64,000 nucleotides of DNA from Streptomyces sp. DH5 (GTDB lineage Bacteria > Actinomycetota > Actinomycetes > Streptomycetales > Streptomycetaceae): NCBI RefSeq assembly GCF_020873915.1, contig NZ_JAHWGP010000019.1, positions 1 to 64,000 of the forward strand. The letters are read 5' to 3'. A program made the position numbers and the translations under genes. The notes beneath the pieces were generated by a model. That model was not told the DNA's origin. It searched no databases and saw only the letters and a program-made list of their open reading frames with translations. Within the stretch, counting starts at the first letter, position 1. Each line of letters begins with the position of its first letter. Positions 9,129-17,992 of the stretch are shown in pieces.

Positions 9129-9985
9129 TCGCCCTCCTCGATGGCGTAGCTCCGCTTCCCGTCCAGGCCGGCCGGCACGTCGCCGTTGATGGAGACCCGG
9201 TGCAGCACGCGACGGTGGCGGTCGTAGTCGTTGACGGCGTAGTGCTGGGTGGCGCGGTTGTCGAAGATGAGCACGTCACCGGGGCGCCAGGTCCAGCGCG
9301 CGGTGTTCTCCGGGCGCCGCACGTAGGACTGCAGCACGTCGAGGAGGGGACGCGACTCGCGCGGCGTCAGCCCGACCAGCCACTGGGCGAAGCCGCCGAG
9401 GAAGAGGACGGGCTCCCCGGACTCGGGATGGACCCGCACCACCGGGTGGGCGGTCTCGAACCGGCGGGCCAGGAACGCCTTGCGGACCTTCTCACCGCGC
9501 TCGGTGCCCAGGCGCGGCTGCTCGGCGTGGTTGGTGTGCACGGCCCACAGCCGGTCGGCGATCTCCCGCAGCTCGGCGGGCAGGTCCTTGTACCCGGCGG
9601 CCGCGTTGGCGACGAGGGTGTCGCCCCCGTACGGCGGCAGCACCACGCTGCGCAGGGTGGTGCCCAGCGACGGGGTGGTGGTGAAGCTGATGTCGGTGTG
9701 CCAGTGGTCGGCGCGCTGGTCCTCGCCGTCCACCGGGATCACCTGGGCGGCGGCGTCGACGGTCCGCATCATGGGGTGCTTCTGCGTCAGCGGACCGAAC
9801 CGGCCGGCGAACGCCAACTGCTGCGCGTCGGTGATCTCCTGGTCGCGGAAGAAGAGCACCTTGTGTTCCAGGAAGGCCTCGTGGATCTGGCCGAAGACCG
9901 CGTCCGGCAAGTCCGCGGAGAGGTCGACTCCCGTGACCTCCGCGCCGATGCGGCCGCCGATTTTGCGTACGTCGAAAAGGGACAC
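9125..9985 (-). CDS. TauD/TfdA-family Fe(II)/2-oxoglutarate dioxygenase
   Basis: 286 residues. The iron facial triad starts with 'DHWHTDISF' (His96, Asp98), the distal His is in 'ATQHYAVNDY', and the 2-oxoglutarate-binding Arg is in 'RRVLHRVSI'. The family hydroxylates, desaturates or epoxidises unactivated C-H or C=C positions. GTG at 9985 was chosen because a GGAAGG ribosome site sits 7 nt upstream and no other start fits. It is the first gene of the minus-strand operon running to 127, expressed from the divergent promoter region shared with the exporter gene. Confidence 0.87.
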   Translation of the reverse strand: MSLFDVRKIGGRIGAEVTGVDLSADLPDAVFGQIHEAFLEHKVLFFRDQEITDAQQLAFAGRFGPLTQKHPMMRTVDAAAQVIPVDGEDQRADHWHTDISFTTTPSLGTTLRSVVLPPYGGDTLVANAAAGYKDLPAELREIADRLWAVHTNHAEQPRLGTERGEKVRKAFLARRFETAHPVVRVHPESGEPVLFLGGFAQWLVGLTPRESRPLLDVLQSYVRRPENTARWTWRPGDVLIFDNRATQHYAVNDYDRHRRVLHRVSINGDVPAGLDGKRSYAIEEGE

Positions 9986-10361
9986 CAGTAATCCTTCCGA
10001 ACTCGTCAGAAGTCCGCGTCTCCCGGGAGGGATCTCAACGGTTCGCCGCCGCCGGGAAAAAGGGGGCGCGAAGCGGCCACGGGAGCGATACCGGCAGCAC
10101 GGAGCGGGGACGGCCGGACTGGACGGCACCGAGCAAAGCACGGACCAGCCGCATCCGGCCATGTGTTCCCGTGCGAGTGCGACGACTTGGCCAACTCGCC
10201 TTGCGGCCCCCGTCCGGCCCGACCTGTTCAAGTCGTCGGCGCCCCGGCTTTCCCCCTTGCCGCCCGCGCGGCCCGCGTGGTGGGCTCGTCGCGCCCGAAC
10301 CACCTTGCGCCTTTGCCGAATTCCCCGGAGCAGGCGGACCACCCGCGCGAAAGGGCCCCCC
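9986..10361. promoter_or_regulatory. Divergent promoter region with inverted repeat
   Basis: 376-bp gap between the divergent dioxygenase and exporter genes, with no open frame that looks coding. It contains a perfect 10-bp inverted repeat, CGACGACTTG at 10180-10189 and CAAGTCGTCG at 10229-10238, separated by 39 nt. This could be a looping operator or two half-sites for a pathway regulator. No clear -10/-35 pair stands out. Confidence 0.45.
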
Positions 10362-11633
10362 ATGAGACTCGGCGAGCTGCACCCCAACATCCGGCTGCGC
10401 ATCGGCGTCGGATTCGTCCAGCGCCTGCTGGCCGTCATGCTGATGCCGCTGCTGGTGATCCGCCTCTCGGAGCTGTACGGGCCGGCCGCGGCCGGTGCGC
10501 TGACCCTGGCCGTCGCCGGTGCGGGGATCGGCGCGAACTTCCTCGGCGGCCACCTCGCCGACGTGTACGGGCGGCGCCCGGTGCTGGTGGCCGGTGAACT
10601 CGGCGCCACCCTCACCTTCGCCCTGCTGGCGCTGGCCAACTCGCCTTGGTGGTCCTCCGGATGGGCCACGTTCGCGCTGTTCCTGCTCAACACCTGCTGC
10701 TCGCAGCTGGCCACACCCGCCGCCGAGGCGATGATGGTCGACGTCTCCACGCCCGAGAACCGGCCGCTCGTCTACACGATCAACTACTGGTCGGTGAACC
10801 TGGCCTTCACCGTGGGCGCGCTGATCGGCGGCTTCTTCTACGAGGCGCACTTCGCCCGGCTGCTGACCGGCGCGGCCGTGCTGAGCGCGCTGACCACGGC
10901 CGTGATCGGACGCTGGCTCAGCGAGACCGCGCCGCAGACCGGCAAGGAGACCGCCCGCGGTGTCGGCGCCATGGCGCGCGGCTACCTGGCCGTCGCCCGG
11001 GACACGGTCTTCCGGCGGGTGCTGATCGCCGCCGCGCTGATCTCCGCCGTCGAGATGCAGATCGGCTACTACATCGCCGTCCGTCTCGCCGACGAGTTCC
11101 CCACGCAGGTCCTCGCCCGGGTCGGCTCGTGGGCGCCCGCCGTGGACGGCACGGCGATCCTCGGCATCCTGCGGGCGGTCAACGCCGCCCTGGTGGTGGT
11201 GCTGGTGCTGTTCGCCAAGGGCCTGCTGACCCGGCTCAGCGACCGGGCCCGGCTGTACGCCGGCATCACCGTCTTCACCGTCGGCTACATGGTCTGGGCG
11301 GTGAGCAACACCGGCTGGGTGCTGATCGCCGCGGCCGTGCTGCTCACCGTGGGCGAGATCGCCGCGGTCCCGGTGCGCCAGGCGCTGCTGGCCGACCTCG
11401 TCGACCCCGCGGCCCGCACCAAGTACATGGCCGCCTACGTCCTCAACGCCCGGGTCGGCCTGCTCGTGGCCTCCCTCTGCGTCACCCTGGGCGCCTTCGT
11501 CCCGGCCCTGGCGATGAGCCTGCTGTACGGGACGGCCGGCCTGGCCGCGATCCTGCTGTACCGCACACTGCTGCGGGTGCGCGCGGAACGCCGGGCCGCC
11601 GAACAGGAACAGGCCCCGGCCCAGACCGTCTGA
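10362..11633 (+). CDS. MFS drug exporter
   Basis: 423 residues with about 12 hydrophobic helices in two halves. The family loop-2 signature appears as 'GGHLADVYGRRPVLVAGE'. Two membrane bundles are separated by a cytoplasmic loop ('RWLSETAPQTGKETARG'), and the tail is charged and Ala/Glu-rich. Proton-driven export of a small molecule is expected, so this is a candidate self-resistance or product/intermediate efflux pump of the cluster. It is divergent from the 127-9985 operon, which may share its regulation. Nothing is coupled downstream; an 816-bp repeat-filled gap follows. Confidence 0.85.
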   Translation: MRLGELHPNIRLRIGVGFVQRLLAVMLMPLLVIRLSELYGPAAAGALTLAVAGAGIGANFLGGHLADVYGRRPVLVAGELGATLTFALLALANSPWWSSGWATFALFLLNTCCSQLATPAAEAMMVDVSTPENRPLVYTINYWSVNLAFTVGALIGGFFYEAHFARLLTGAAVLSALTTAVIGRWLSETAPQTGKETARGVGAMARGYLAVARDTVFRRVLIAAALISAVEMQIGYYIAVRLADEFPTQVLARVGSWAPAVDGTAILGILRAVNAALVVVLVLFAKGLLTRLSDRARLYAGITVFTVGYMVWAVSNTGWVLIAAAVLLTVGEIAAVPVRQALLADLVDPAARTKYMAAYVLNARVGLLVASLCVTLGAFVPALAMSLLYGTAGLAAILLYRTLLRVRAERRAAEQEQAPAQTV

Positions 11634-11660
11634 GCGACGCCGGACGCTCCCACGGACAGC

Positions 11661-12258
11661 CGGCCCCTCCCGGAGCGGACACCCCTGGGGCGGCCGGCCC
11701 CTCCCGGAGCGGACACCCCTGGGGCGGCCGGCCTCCGCCCCGCGCGGGCCGCCCGGGCGGCTGGACGCCACCGCCACTCGGGCACAGCCGCCCCGGGGAG
11801 GCGGCACCCCCTGGGGGCGCACGGCCAACCCCGAACTCGACCCCGCGCGGGCCGTCCGAACGACTCCTGACACCACCGCCACCTCCACGGGGCAGCCGTG
11901 CCCTCCCCCACCCGGAGCGGGCACCCCTGGGCGGCACGGCCACGGCCCGGCCTCCGCCCCGCGCGGGCCGCCGGGGGCGGCTGCGGACGCCACCGCCACT
12001 CCCACGAGCAGCCGCCCTTCCCGCCGAGAGCGGGCACCCCGGCTGCACGGCCGGCCGAGCCTCGGCCCGCGCGGGCCGCCCGGGGCCTCCGGGCAGCTGC
12101 AGACACCACCCCACTCGGGCAGCCACGCCTCCTGGGGGCAGCGGCTCCTCCCCCGGAGTGGCCACCCCCGGCCCCGCGGGCCGTCCGAACGGCTCCGGAC
12201 GCCCCTCGGGCAGCCGGGCCCCGGGAGGCGGCACCCCGTGTGTGCCGGGCCGTGCGGA
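11661..12258. repeat. Degenerate GC-rich tandem repeat block
   Basis: The 816-bp gap between the exporter and the methyltransferase is packed with decayed repeats. A 34-bp unit is perfectly duplicated in tandem (11661-11694 and 11695-11728). Its core, roughly GGAGCGGGCACCCCTGGG, recurs in degenerate form near 11797, 11913, 12026, 12153 and 12226. A second ~50-bp unit at 11730-11778 recurs almost unchanged at 11949-12000 and in decayed form near 12052. Spacing is irregular, units are not separated by unique spacers, and no frame gives a protein-like translation. I see no gene in 11634-12449. Confidence 0.75.
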
Positions 12259-12449
12259 CACCCCCGGACCGCACCGGCGCGGGGGGCTCCCCCACCGGGC
12301 CACGGGCCGTCGTACCGGCCCGGACGCCGCCGTCGCGGGCGGGCCCGTGGCGGCTGAGCAGCCTCGGAGATGCCCCCGCGCGGCCGGGAAGCCGAGCATG
12401 GTCGCCGCGGGCAAGGCGCCCGGACCTTTCCCGGATGAGGTGCTGAGCA

Positions 12450-13457
12450 GTGACGGTGGACATCGCACAGAGCAACACGCGCGGCATTGCCTCGCTCTTC
12501 AACTCGGCCGTGGCCGCCTGGGCCATCGCCGCCGCCTGGGAGATCGGCGCGCTCGACGAACTGCACCGCACCCGGATCCTGGACACCGCCGACTTCGCGG
12601 ACCGCCGGGGGCTGGACCCCGCGTCGACCACGGGCCTGTTCCGCGCGCTCGCCGCGGTGGGCCTGGTGCGGCGCGAGGGCGCGGTGGTCACCACGCTGGA
12701 CGGCTTCGACGAGATGTACCGCAGCAAGTCCTTCTTCCACTGGCTGGCCCGGGGCAGCGCCGAGCTGTTCCGGGAGATCCCGGACGTGCTGCGCAACGAG
12801 AACCGCACCGGCTCCTTCTACCGGCGCGACTCCGCCGCCATCGCCTTCGCCTGCCGGGAGATCGACCAGGTCACCTACGCGCCCACCTTCCGGGCCGCGC
12901 TGGGCCGGGTGGACTTCCCGTTCACCCGGGTCGCCGACCTCGGCTGCGGCAGCGGCGCCCGGCTGATGCAGATCCTCGACCGTCACCCCGGCGCCACCGG
13001 GGTGGGCATCGACATCGCCCGGCCCGCGCTCGACGTGGCGCGCGCGGAGGCCGCCGCGGCGGGCCTGGACGACCGCACCGCGTTCCTGCACGGCGACGTC
13101 CTGAGCCTGGAACCGCGGCCCGAGTACGCCGACGTGGAGCTGCTGACGTGCTTCATGATGGGCCACGACTTCTGGCGGGACGGCCGGCGCGAGAACGCGG
13201 TCGCCACCCTGCGGCGGCTGCGCGAGGCCTTCCCGGCCGCCCGCCGGCTGCTGATCGGCGACGCCACCCGCACCGACCTGCCCGACACCGACCTGCCCGT
13301 CTTCACCCTCGGCTTCGAGCTCGGCCACGACCTGATGGGAACGTTCCTGCCCACCGTCGCCGACTGGGAGTCCGTTTTCGCCGAGGGCGGCTGGGAGCTG
13401 GTGCGCACCAATCGCATCGAGATGACCGTCGGAGAGGTCATCTTCGAACTGGCCTGA
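12450..13457 (+). CDS. Class I SAM-dependent methyltransferase
   Basis: 335 residues. An N-terminal helical winged-helix/dimerisation segment ('AWEIGALDEL', 'SFFHWLARGSAELFREI') is followed by a Rossmann domain with SAM motif I 'VADLGCGSGARLMQIL' and motif II 'GVGIDIARPALDVAR'. This is the layout of small-molecule O-, N- or C-methyltransferases of natural-product pathways. GTG at 12450 is preceded by GAGG about 10 nt upstream. It ends 16 nt before the ThDP gene, so the two form an operon. The methyl acceptor is unknown; a phenolic hydroxyl made by the nearby HpaB-type hydroxylase is one possibility (inference). Confidence 0.82.
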   Translation: MTVDIAQSNTRGIASLFNSAVAAWAIAAAWEIGALDELHRTRILDTADFADRRGLDPASTTGLFRALAAVGLVRREGAVVTTLDGFDEMYRSKSFFHWLARGSAELFREIPDVLRNENRTGSFYRRDSAAIAFACREIDQVTYAPTFRAALGRVDFPFTRVADLGCGSGARLMQILDRHPGATGVGIDIARPALDVARAEAAAAGLDDRTAFLHGDVLSLEPRPEYADVELLTCFMMGHDFWRDGRRENAVATLRRLREAFPAARRLLIGDATRTDLPDTDLPVFTLGFELGHDLMGTFLPTVADWESVFAEGGWELVRTNRIEMTVGEVIFELA

Positions 13458-13473
13458 CCCGGAGGCTCCCGTG

Positions 13474-15120
13474 ATGACGACATGCGCGACGGCGGTCGCC
13501 CGGGCCCTGGCCGACTGCGGTGTCGGCCACGCCTTCGGTCTGGTCGGCGGCGGCAACGTCCTGGCCACCGCCGCACTGACACGGGCCGGTGTGCACTACA
13601 CGGCGGCCCGGCACGAGGGCGGCGCGATGGCCATGGCCGACGCCTACTTCCGGGCCACCGGACGGGTCGCCGTGTGCACGACCACGCACGGGCCGGGGCT
13701 GGCCAACACGGTGACCGCGCTGGCCGAGGCCGCCAAGAACCGCAGTTCCGTCGTCCTGCTGTGCGGCGACGCCCCGGTGGCCGGCCCGCGCGCCCACGAC
13801 ATCGACCAGAGCGCCCTGGCCGCCTCCCTGGGCGTGCCCGTCGTCCGCCCGACGGACCCGGGCACGGTGGTGGAGGACACCGTACGGGCCGTGCGCACCG
13901 CGACCGCCGGCCAGTGCCCCGTGGCGCTGTTCCTGCCCGCCGACCTGACCGACCGTGAACTGTCCGCCGTACCCGTACCCATGGCACCGCCACCGCCGCA
14001 GGCCCACGCCGGGCATTCCGTCGATGTCGACGAGATTCTCACCCTCCTGTCCGGTGCCCGCCGCCCGCTGCTCCTGGCCGGGCTCGGCGCCTGGCGTTCG
14101 GGCGCGGTGAAGATCCTCACCGATCTCGGCGACCGGCTCGGGGCGCTGCTGGCCACCACGGTCATGGCGAACGGCATGTTCGCCGGGCACCCCGCCGCGC
14201 TCGGCCTGTGCGGGGGGTTCGCCTCCCCGCCGGCGGCCGCCCTGATGGGCGAGGCGGACGTGGTGCTGGCGTTCGGCGCCGGCCTGGACGACTTCACCCT
14301 GCACGGCGGGCGGATCCTCGACCCGGCCGCCCGCGTCGTCCAGGTCACCCTGGAAGGCGCCCGCGCACCCCGCGCGGACCTCGCCGTACGCGGTGACGCG
14401 GCGGCCGTGGCCACCCGGCTGCTGGACGCGGCCGACGAGCACGGCCTCATCCGTTCCCCGTGGCGCGAGCGGGCCGCCGCCTCCGGTGCCCTGCGGCGCG
14501 CCGCCGGCGGCTGGGCCGCCCTGCCCCACCCCGACGCCTCCGGCGGGGGCCGGATCGATCCGCGCACCCTGACCCGGGCGCTGGCCCCGCTGCTGCCCGC
14601 CGACCGCACGGTCGTCCTGGACGGGGGTCACTTCATCGGCTGGCCGGCCATGTACTGGCCGGTGCCGGACCCGGCGGGGATGGTGTTCACCGGTGCCGCC
14701 TTCCAGAGCATCGGACTGGGCCTGGCGGGCGCGGTGGGCGCGGCCGTGGGCCGCCCGGACCGCACCACGGTGGCCGCCGTCGGCGACGGCGGGGCGCTGA
14801 TGGGCCTGCCGGAGCTCGACACCCTGGTGCGTTCGGGCCGTTCGGCGCTGGTGGTGGTCTACGACGACGCGTCCTACGGCTTCGAGGAGCACATGTACGT
14901 GCCCCGGGGGGCCGACGCGGCCACCCTGCGCTTCGCCGACACCGACTTCGCCGGGGTGGCGCGGGCGCTCGGCGCGCGGGCCGTCACCGTACGGGACCTG
15001 GACGCCCTGGACGTGGTGCGGGAGTGGACCACCGAGGGGGCCGTGGGCACCCTGCTGCTGGACTGCAAGATCTCCCGGGACGTGCTGGCGCCGTTCCTGT
15101 CCGACCTGCTCGGCCACTGA
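13474..15120 (+). CDS. Thiamine diphosphate-dependent enzyme (acetolactate synthase-like)
   Basis: 548 residues with the three-domain ThDP layout. The catalytic Glu is in 'ARHEGGAMAMADAYFRATG', the central domain contains 'RRPLLLAGLGAW', and the ThDP/Mg motif 'AAVGDGGALMGLPELDT' is followed by 'VVVYDDASYGFEEHMY' (DD in place of the usual NN). Members ligate or decarboxylate 2-oxoacids. ATG 13474 lies 8 nt after GGAGG; the GTG three nt earlier is also possible. Its exact 3' end (19 bp, then near-identity through the stop) is repeated 1.2 kb downstream across a toxin-antitoxin insert. Substrate unknown; a C-C bond to pyruvate would fit the aldolase and isomerase genes nearby. Confidence 0.85.
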   Translation: MTTCATAVARALADCGVGHAFGLVGGGNVLATAALTRAGVHYTAARHEGGAMAMADAYFRATGRVAVCTTTHGPGLANTVTALAEAAKNRSSVVLLCGDAPVAGPRAHDIDQSALAASLGVPVVRPTDPGTVVEDTVRAVRTATAGQCPVALFLPADLTDRELSAVPVPMAPPPPQAHAGHSVDVDEILTLLSGARRPLLLAGLGAWRSGAVKILTDLGDRLGALLATTVMANGMFAGHPAALGLCGGFASPPAAALMGEADVVLAFGAGLDDFTLHGGRILDPAARVVQVTLEGARAPRADLAVRGDAAAVATRLLDAADEHGLIRSPWRERAAASGALRRAAGGWAALPHPDASGGGRIDPRTLTRALAPLLPADRTVVLDGGHFIGWPAMYWPVPDPAGMVFTGAAFQSIGLGLAGAVGAAVGRPDRTTVAAVGDGGALMGLPELDTLVRSGRSALVVVYDDASYGFEEHMYVPRGADAATLRFADTDFAGVARALGARAVTVRDLDALDVVREWTTEGAVGTLLLDCKISRDVLAPFLSDLLGH

Positions 15121-15522
15121 CCACAGAGGGGGGTCCAGCCACGGTGAACCGTGCCGACGGGGCAGGCATGGGCGGTGTCGATCAGCCGGGTGGCTGCTTC
15201 TCACCGAGTGCGGCGCGGAGCCAGTCGAGCGATTCCGTTCCGAGCACCGCGTCGGCTGGTGTTCCGTTCGTCGCGCGTGGTGGTGACCACCTGCGGGCCG
15301 GTCCGGTTGGTCGCCGAAGGGCTGGGCATCCGGTAGATCGCCTCCCGACCGCACCTCTCGCCGAGCACGGCGGCGTGCGCGTCTCTCCCGTCCTGACGAA
15401 GCCGGGCGCGGCGACGCGCACCAGGACCGCGGCCATGGCCTTCCCTGAAGGACTGGCCGGGGCCCGCCACGGCGGCGGGTTTTCCCTGCATGAGAACACC
15501 GACCGCACCGGCACACGTCGGC
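15121..15522. other. Gap without an intact gene; degraded coding remnant
   Basis: About 400 bp between the ThDP gene and the PIN toxin gene. On the minus strand, protein-like pieces ('EAIYRMPSPSATNRTG' in one frame, 'VLGTESLDWLRAALGE' ending at 15182 in another) suggest a frameshifted remnant of a gene. Nothing intact or recognisable is seen. Confidence 0.3.
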
Positions 15523-15939
15523 TCAGTCGGCCGTACCGGGCTCCACGACCCACTCGGCCTTGAGCCCGCTCACCGAAGCAATCATGTCGAAGTCGCCGTC
15601 GTAGTGCAGGACCGTGGCCCGGTGCCGTTCGGCGGTTGCCGCGATGAGGACGTCGGCCAGCGACAGCGCGCGGTGAAAGCCGGCGTTCAGCGCCAGGCCC
15701 TGGATCTGGAGTGCCCGCTCGAACTCCTGATCGTTGCAGGGCAGGTAGTCGAAGCCGCGGAGCAGGGTACGCAGTCGCAGCGCTTCGGGCTTGCCGCGTG
15801 CCGAGTACAGAACCTCGTACTCCGTCGGGGCGCAGACCGCGAGGAGCCCGTCGCGGTCCAGCACATCCAGCCGCGCCCGCACCGCCGCCTTGCCCCGACG
15901 GGCCAGCGCCGACTTGTCGATGAGATAACGCCCCTTCAC
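15523..15939 (-). CDS. PIN-domain ribonuclease toxin (VapC-like)
   Basis: 138 residues. PIN-fold acidic residues are visible: the first Asp in 'YLIDKSALARRG', Glu in 'PTEYEVLYSARG', Asp in 'ALSLADVLIAATAERH' and Asp in 'VLHYDGDFDMIA'. VapC toxins are Mg-dependent RNases that cut tRNA or rRNA and are silenced by the cognate VapB. ATG overlaps the antitoxin stop (ATGA), the standard coupling in vapBC operons. It lies inside the insert flanked by ThDP 3'-end repeats, so it is probably a passenger that stabilises the locus, not part of biosynthesis. Confidence 0.85.
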   Translation of the reverse strand: MKGRYLIDKSALARRGKAAVRARLDVLDRDGLLAVCAPTEYEVLYSARGKPEALRLRTLLRGFDYLPCNDQEFERALQIQGLALNAGFHRALSLADVLIAATAERHRATVLHYDGDFDMIASVSGLKAEWVVEPGTAD

Positions 15940-16187
15940 GCCGCCGAGGCCCCGCCCTCACGCTTGAGCGTGCCGTCCGGATTACGTGGCCCGGTCTGCG
16001 AACGGATCTCCGCGAACGCGTCCTCGAACTCCCCCTGGTCGATGGCGTCGAACAGCTCCCGGCGCAGCCTCAGCTTCACCCCCTCCTCCATGGCCGCCCG
16101 TACCGCGGCGGCCTTGGTCTTCACGCCGTACACCCGCATCGCCTGCTCGACGATCTCGTCGTCCAGATCAATCACAGTCCTGGCCAT
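15936..16187 (-). CDS. VapB-family antitoxin
   Basis: 83 residues. The N-terminus 'MARTVIDLDDEIVEQAMRV' followed by 'GVKTKAAAVRAAMEEGVKL' is a ribbon-helix-helix DNA-binding region of the VapB type; the C-terminal half ('FDAIDQGEFEDAFAEIR') would wrap the toxin. The ATG at 16187 was chosen over 16202 because GGAGGG sits 7 nt upstream of it. It precedes and overlaps the PIN toxin gene. The antitoxin is expected to repress its own operon through the palindromic sequence just upstream. Confidence 0.82.
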   Translation of the reverse strand: MARTVIDLDDEIVEQAMRVYGVKTKAAAVRAAMEEGVKLRLRRELFDAIDQGEFEDAFAEIRSQTGPRNPDGTLKREGGASAA

Positions 16188-16203
16188 CAGCCATCCCTCC
16201 ATA

Positions 16204-16245
16204 GCCTCACACCAACGATATCAGTTTGAACTAAAAAATGGTATC
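16204..16245 (-). promoter_or_regulatory. Putative vapBC promoter/operator
   Basis: The only AT-rich patch nearby, directly upstream of the antitoxin. It contains near-palindromic AGTTTGAACT inside a larger imperfect palindrome bounded by CGATATC and GGTATCG (about 16215-16245), as expected for autorepression by a ribbon-helix-helix antitoxin. Assignment rests on position and symmetry only. Confidence 0.4.
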
Positions 16246-16347
16246 GAAGTGCCGACATGGACGCCCCGCTTCGGTGACAGCCGACCTCCCGTTCCTCTCG
16301 CTGTCCGACCTGCTCGGCCGCTGACGGCAGAAGGACCGGCGAAAGGA

Positions 16348-16380
16348 GCGGCCGGGACCCCTTTCCGGGGTCCCGGCCGC
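16348..16380. terminator. Bidirectional terminator hairpin
   Basis: Perfect 14-bp stem (arms 16348-16361 and 16367-16380, 5-nt loop TTTCC) immediately downstream of the right-hand copy of the ThDP 3' end and upstream of the HpaB-type gene's stop. It serves the convergent ThDP and hydroxylase genes and probably marks the ancestral junction before the 1.2-kb insertion. Confidence 0.75.
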
Positions 16381-16402
16381 CCGCTCGGCGCCGCGGGGGA
16401 TG

Positions 16403-17992
16403 TCAGCCGCCGAGCAGTCCGGGGACGGAGCCGCGCAGGTGGTCGAAGGAGACGAGGTCGGGGGCGGTCCAGCCGTCGAGGTCGTACTCGGACAGGCACT
16501 GCTCGGCGAACGCCTTGTAGTCGTCCATCTGGCCGGAGGCGGTCTGGGCGAACAGCAGCTCGGCGCGGGTCGCCTCGTGGTTGCCGGCGTAGTTGCGCTC
16601 GTACAGCTCGTGCCGTCCGCCGAACTCGGTGCCCACCGCGTCCCACAGCAGCTTGAGGACCTTCACCCGCTCCTCGGCGACGATGCCGCCGGAGCCGCGC
16701 AGGTAGGTGTCGAGGTAGGGGCGGATCTCCGGGTTCTTGAAGTCCTGGGCGCTGGAGTTGAGGTAGATCAGCCCGCTGGCGACGTCCTGCTGGACGATCT
16801 CCTTGACCCGCGGGTAGCCGATCTGCATGAACCAGCGGTAGGCCATGCCGTACTGCGGGTTGGGCAGGACCGCGCCGTCGCGCCACTTCACCGGGTTGCG
16901 GGCGGCCGCGTCCGACAGCCCCCAGAACAGGTTGCGCCAGGCGAGCACTTCGCCCAGGCGGGTCTGGACGCCGCGGAAGTCCTGGGTGCCGGTGATCTCC
17001 AGGGCCTTGGCGAGGAGCCCGGCGATGAACTCCAGCTTCACCGCCAGGCGGACGCAGCCGTGGAAGGTGAAGCGCTCCATGAAGCCCGACTGGCCCGAGA
17101 ACATCTGGACCTTGGCGGTGTCGCCGTAGACGAAGACGTTCTCCCACGGCACGAGGACCTCGTCCAGGACGAGGATGGTGTCGTTCTCGTCGAGCCGGGA
17201 GGACAGCGGGTAGTCGAAGGGGGAGCCCATCACCGCGGACATGGCGGTGTAGGAGGGCCGGCAGATCAGCTTCACGCCCGGCGCGCCGGTGGGCACGGTG
17301 GCGATGAGGGCGAACCTCTTCTCCTTCACCGGCAGTCCGTGGTGGGCGATGAAGTTCGCGTGGGTGAGCGCCGAACCGGTGGCGACCACCTTGGCGCCGC
17401 TCACCACCAGGCCCGCGTCGGTCTCCCTCTCCACGCGCACGAACACGTCGGAGACCTTGTCGGGGGGCAGGCTGCGGTCCACCGGCGGGTGCACGATCGC
17501 GTGGTTCCAGTACAGGACCTTCTCCTGCGACTCCCGGTACCAGCGGCGCGCGTTGTCGTCGAAGGGCGCGTAGAAGTCGGCGTTGGCGCCCAGGGTGCCG
17601 AGGAACGCCGCCTTGTAGTCGGGGCTGCGGCCCATCCAGCCGTAGCTCATCCGCGACCAGGCGGCGATGGCCCGCTGGTCGGCGACCAGGTCCTCGGCGC
17701 TGCGCGGGGTGGTGAAGAAGCGGTGCGTGTACCCCCCCGACCCGGTGTCCGTGCGTGTGGTCAGCACGTCCTGGCGGGCGGGGTCGTGGAGGGCGTCGTA
17801 GAGGCGGGCGGTCATCCGCGCCGGGTTGGCGAACGCCGGGTGCGCGGTGACGTCCTTGACCCGCTCCCCGTAGAGGAAGACCTCCCGGTCGTCACGCAGG
17901 GTCTCGAGGTACTCCTCTCCCGTCAGCGGCCGTGTCCGGTGTCCGTCCGCCGGGTCCGCGGCGGCATCCTGCTGATCGGTCATGCGTCTCAT
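16403..17992 (-). CDS. FADH2-dependent phenol hydroxylase, HpaB/SgcC family
   Basis: 529 residues, full-length 4-hydroxyphenylacetate 3-monooxygenase oxygenase component. Recognisable family segments are '[22 protein letters not shown]' at the N-terminus (given in part), '[17 protein letters not shown]', '[14 protein letters not shown]', '[22 protein letters not shown]' (in part) and '[20 protein letters not shown]'. The enzyme adds a second hydroxyl to a tyrosine-like phenol using FADH2 from a separate reductase. SgcC of the C-1027 enediyne cluster does this on a carrier-bound chloro-beta-tyrosine, so a phenolic side chain is suggested here (inference). The likely partner is the flavin reductase at 52855-53394. 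ATG 17992 (MRRMTD) or 17983 (MTD). Divergent from the gene at 18182. Confidence 0.87.
   Translation of the reverse strand: MRRMTDQQDAAADPADGHRTRPLTGEEYLETLRDDREVFLYGERVKDVTAHPAFANPARMTARLYDALHDPARQDVLTTRTDTGSGGYTHRFFTTPRSAEDLVADQRAIAAWSRMSYGWMGRSPDYKAAFLGTLGANADFYAPFDDNARRWYRESQEKVLYWNHAIVHPPVDRSLPPDKVSDVFVRVERETDAGLVVSGAKVVATGSALTHANFIAHHGLPVKEKRFALIATVPTGAPGVKLICRPSYTAMSAVMGSPFDYPLSSRLDENDTILVLDEVLVPWENVFVYGDTAKVQMFSGQSGFMERFTFHGCVRLAVKLEFIAGLLAKALEITGTQDFRGVQTRLGEVLAWRNLFWGLSDAAARNPVKWRDGAVLPNPQYGMAYRWFMQIGYPRVKEIVQQDVASGLIYLNSSAQDFKNPEIRPYLDTYLRGSGGIVAEERVKVLKLLWDAVGTEFGGRHELYERNYAGNHEATRAELLFAQTASGQMDDYKAFAEQCLSEYDLDGWTAPDLVSFDHLRGSVPGLLGG

Larger units (their letters stand above)
15097..16319. 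mobile_element. Insertion flanked by direct repeats of the ThDP gene 3' end
   Basis: CTGTCCGACCTGCTCGGCC occurs at 15097-15115 (the last codons of the ThDP gene) and again at 16301-16319, followed in both places by a stop codon and similar bases. The right copy reads '..FLSLSDLLGR' then stop, like the gene's own '..FLSDLLGH' then stop, and is followed directly by a convergent-type terminator. The 1.2 kb between holds the vapBC-like pair and a degraded stretch. This is the pattern left by site-specific or homologous insertion at a gene's 3' end that preserves the reading frame. No integrase is present. Confidence 0.6.

Noticed and set aside
11661-12258. Repeat block considered as a CRISPR array
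   Set aside because: Units are tandem or irregularly spaced, degenerate, without unique spacers of constant length, and no cas genes are present.
10646-13474. Long plus-strand frame spanning exporter, repeat block and methyltransferase
   Set aside because: It is out of frame with both real genes; its translation is Arg/Gly/Pro low complexity, as expected for a stop-poor GC-rich shadow.
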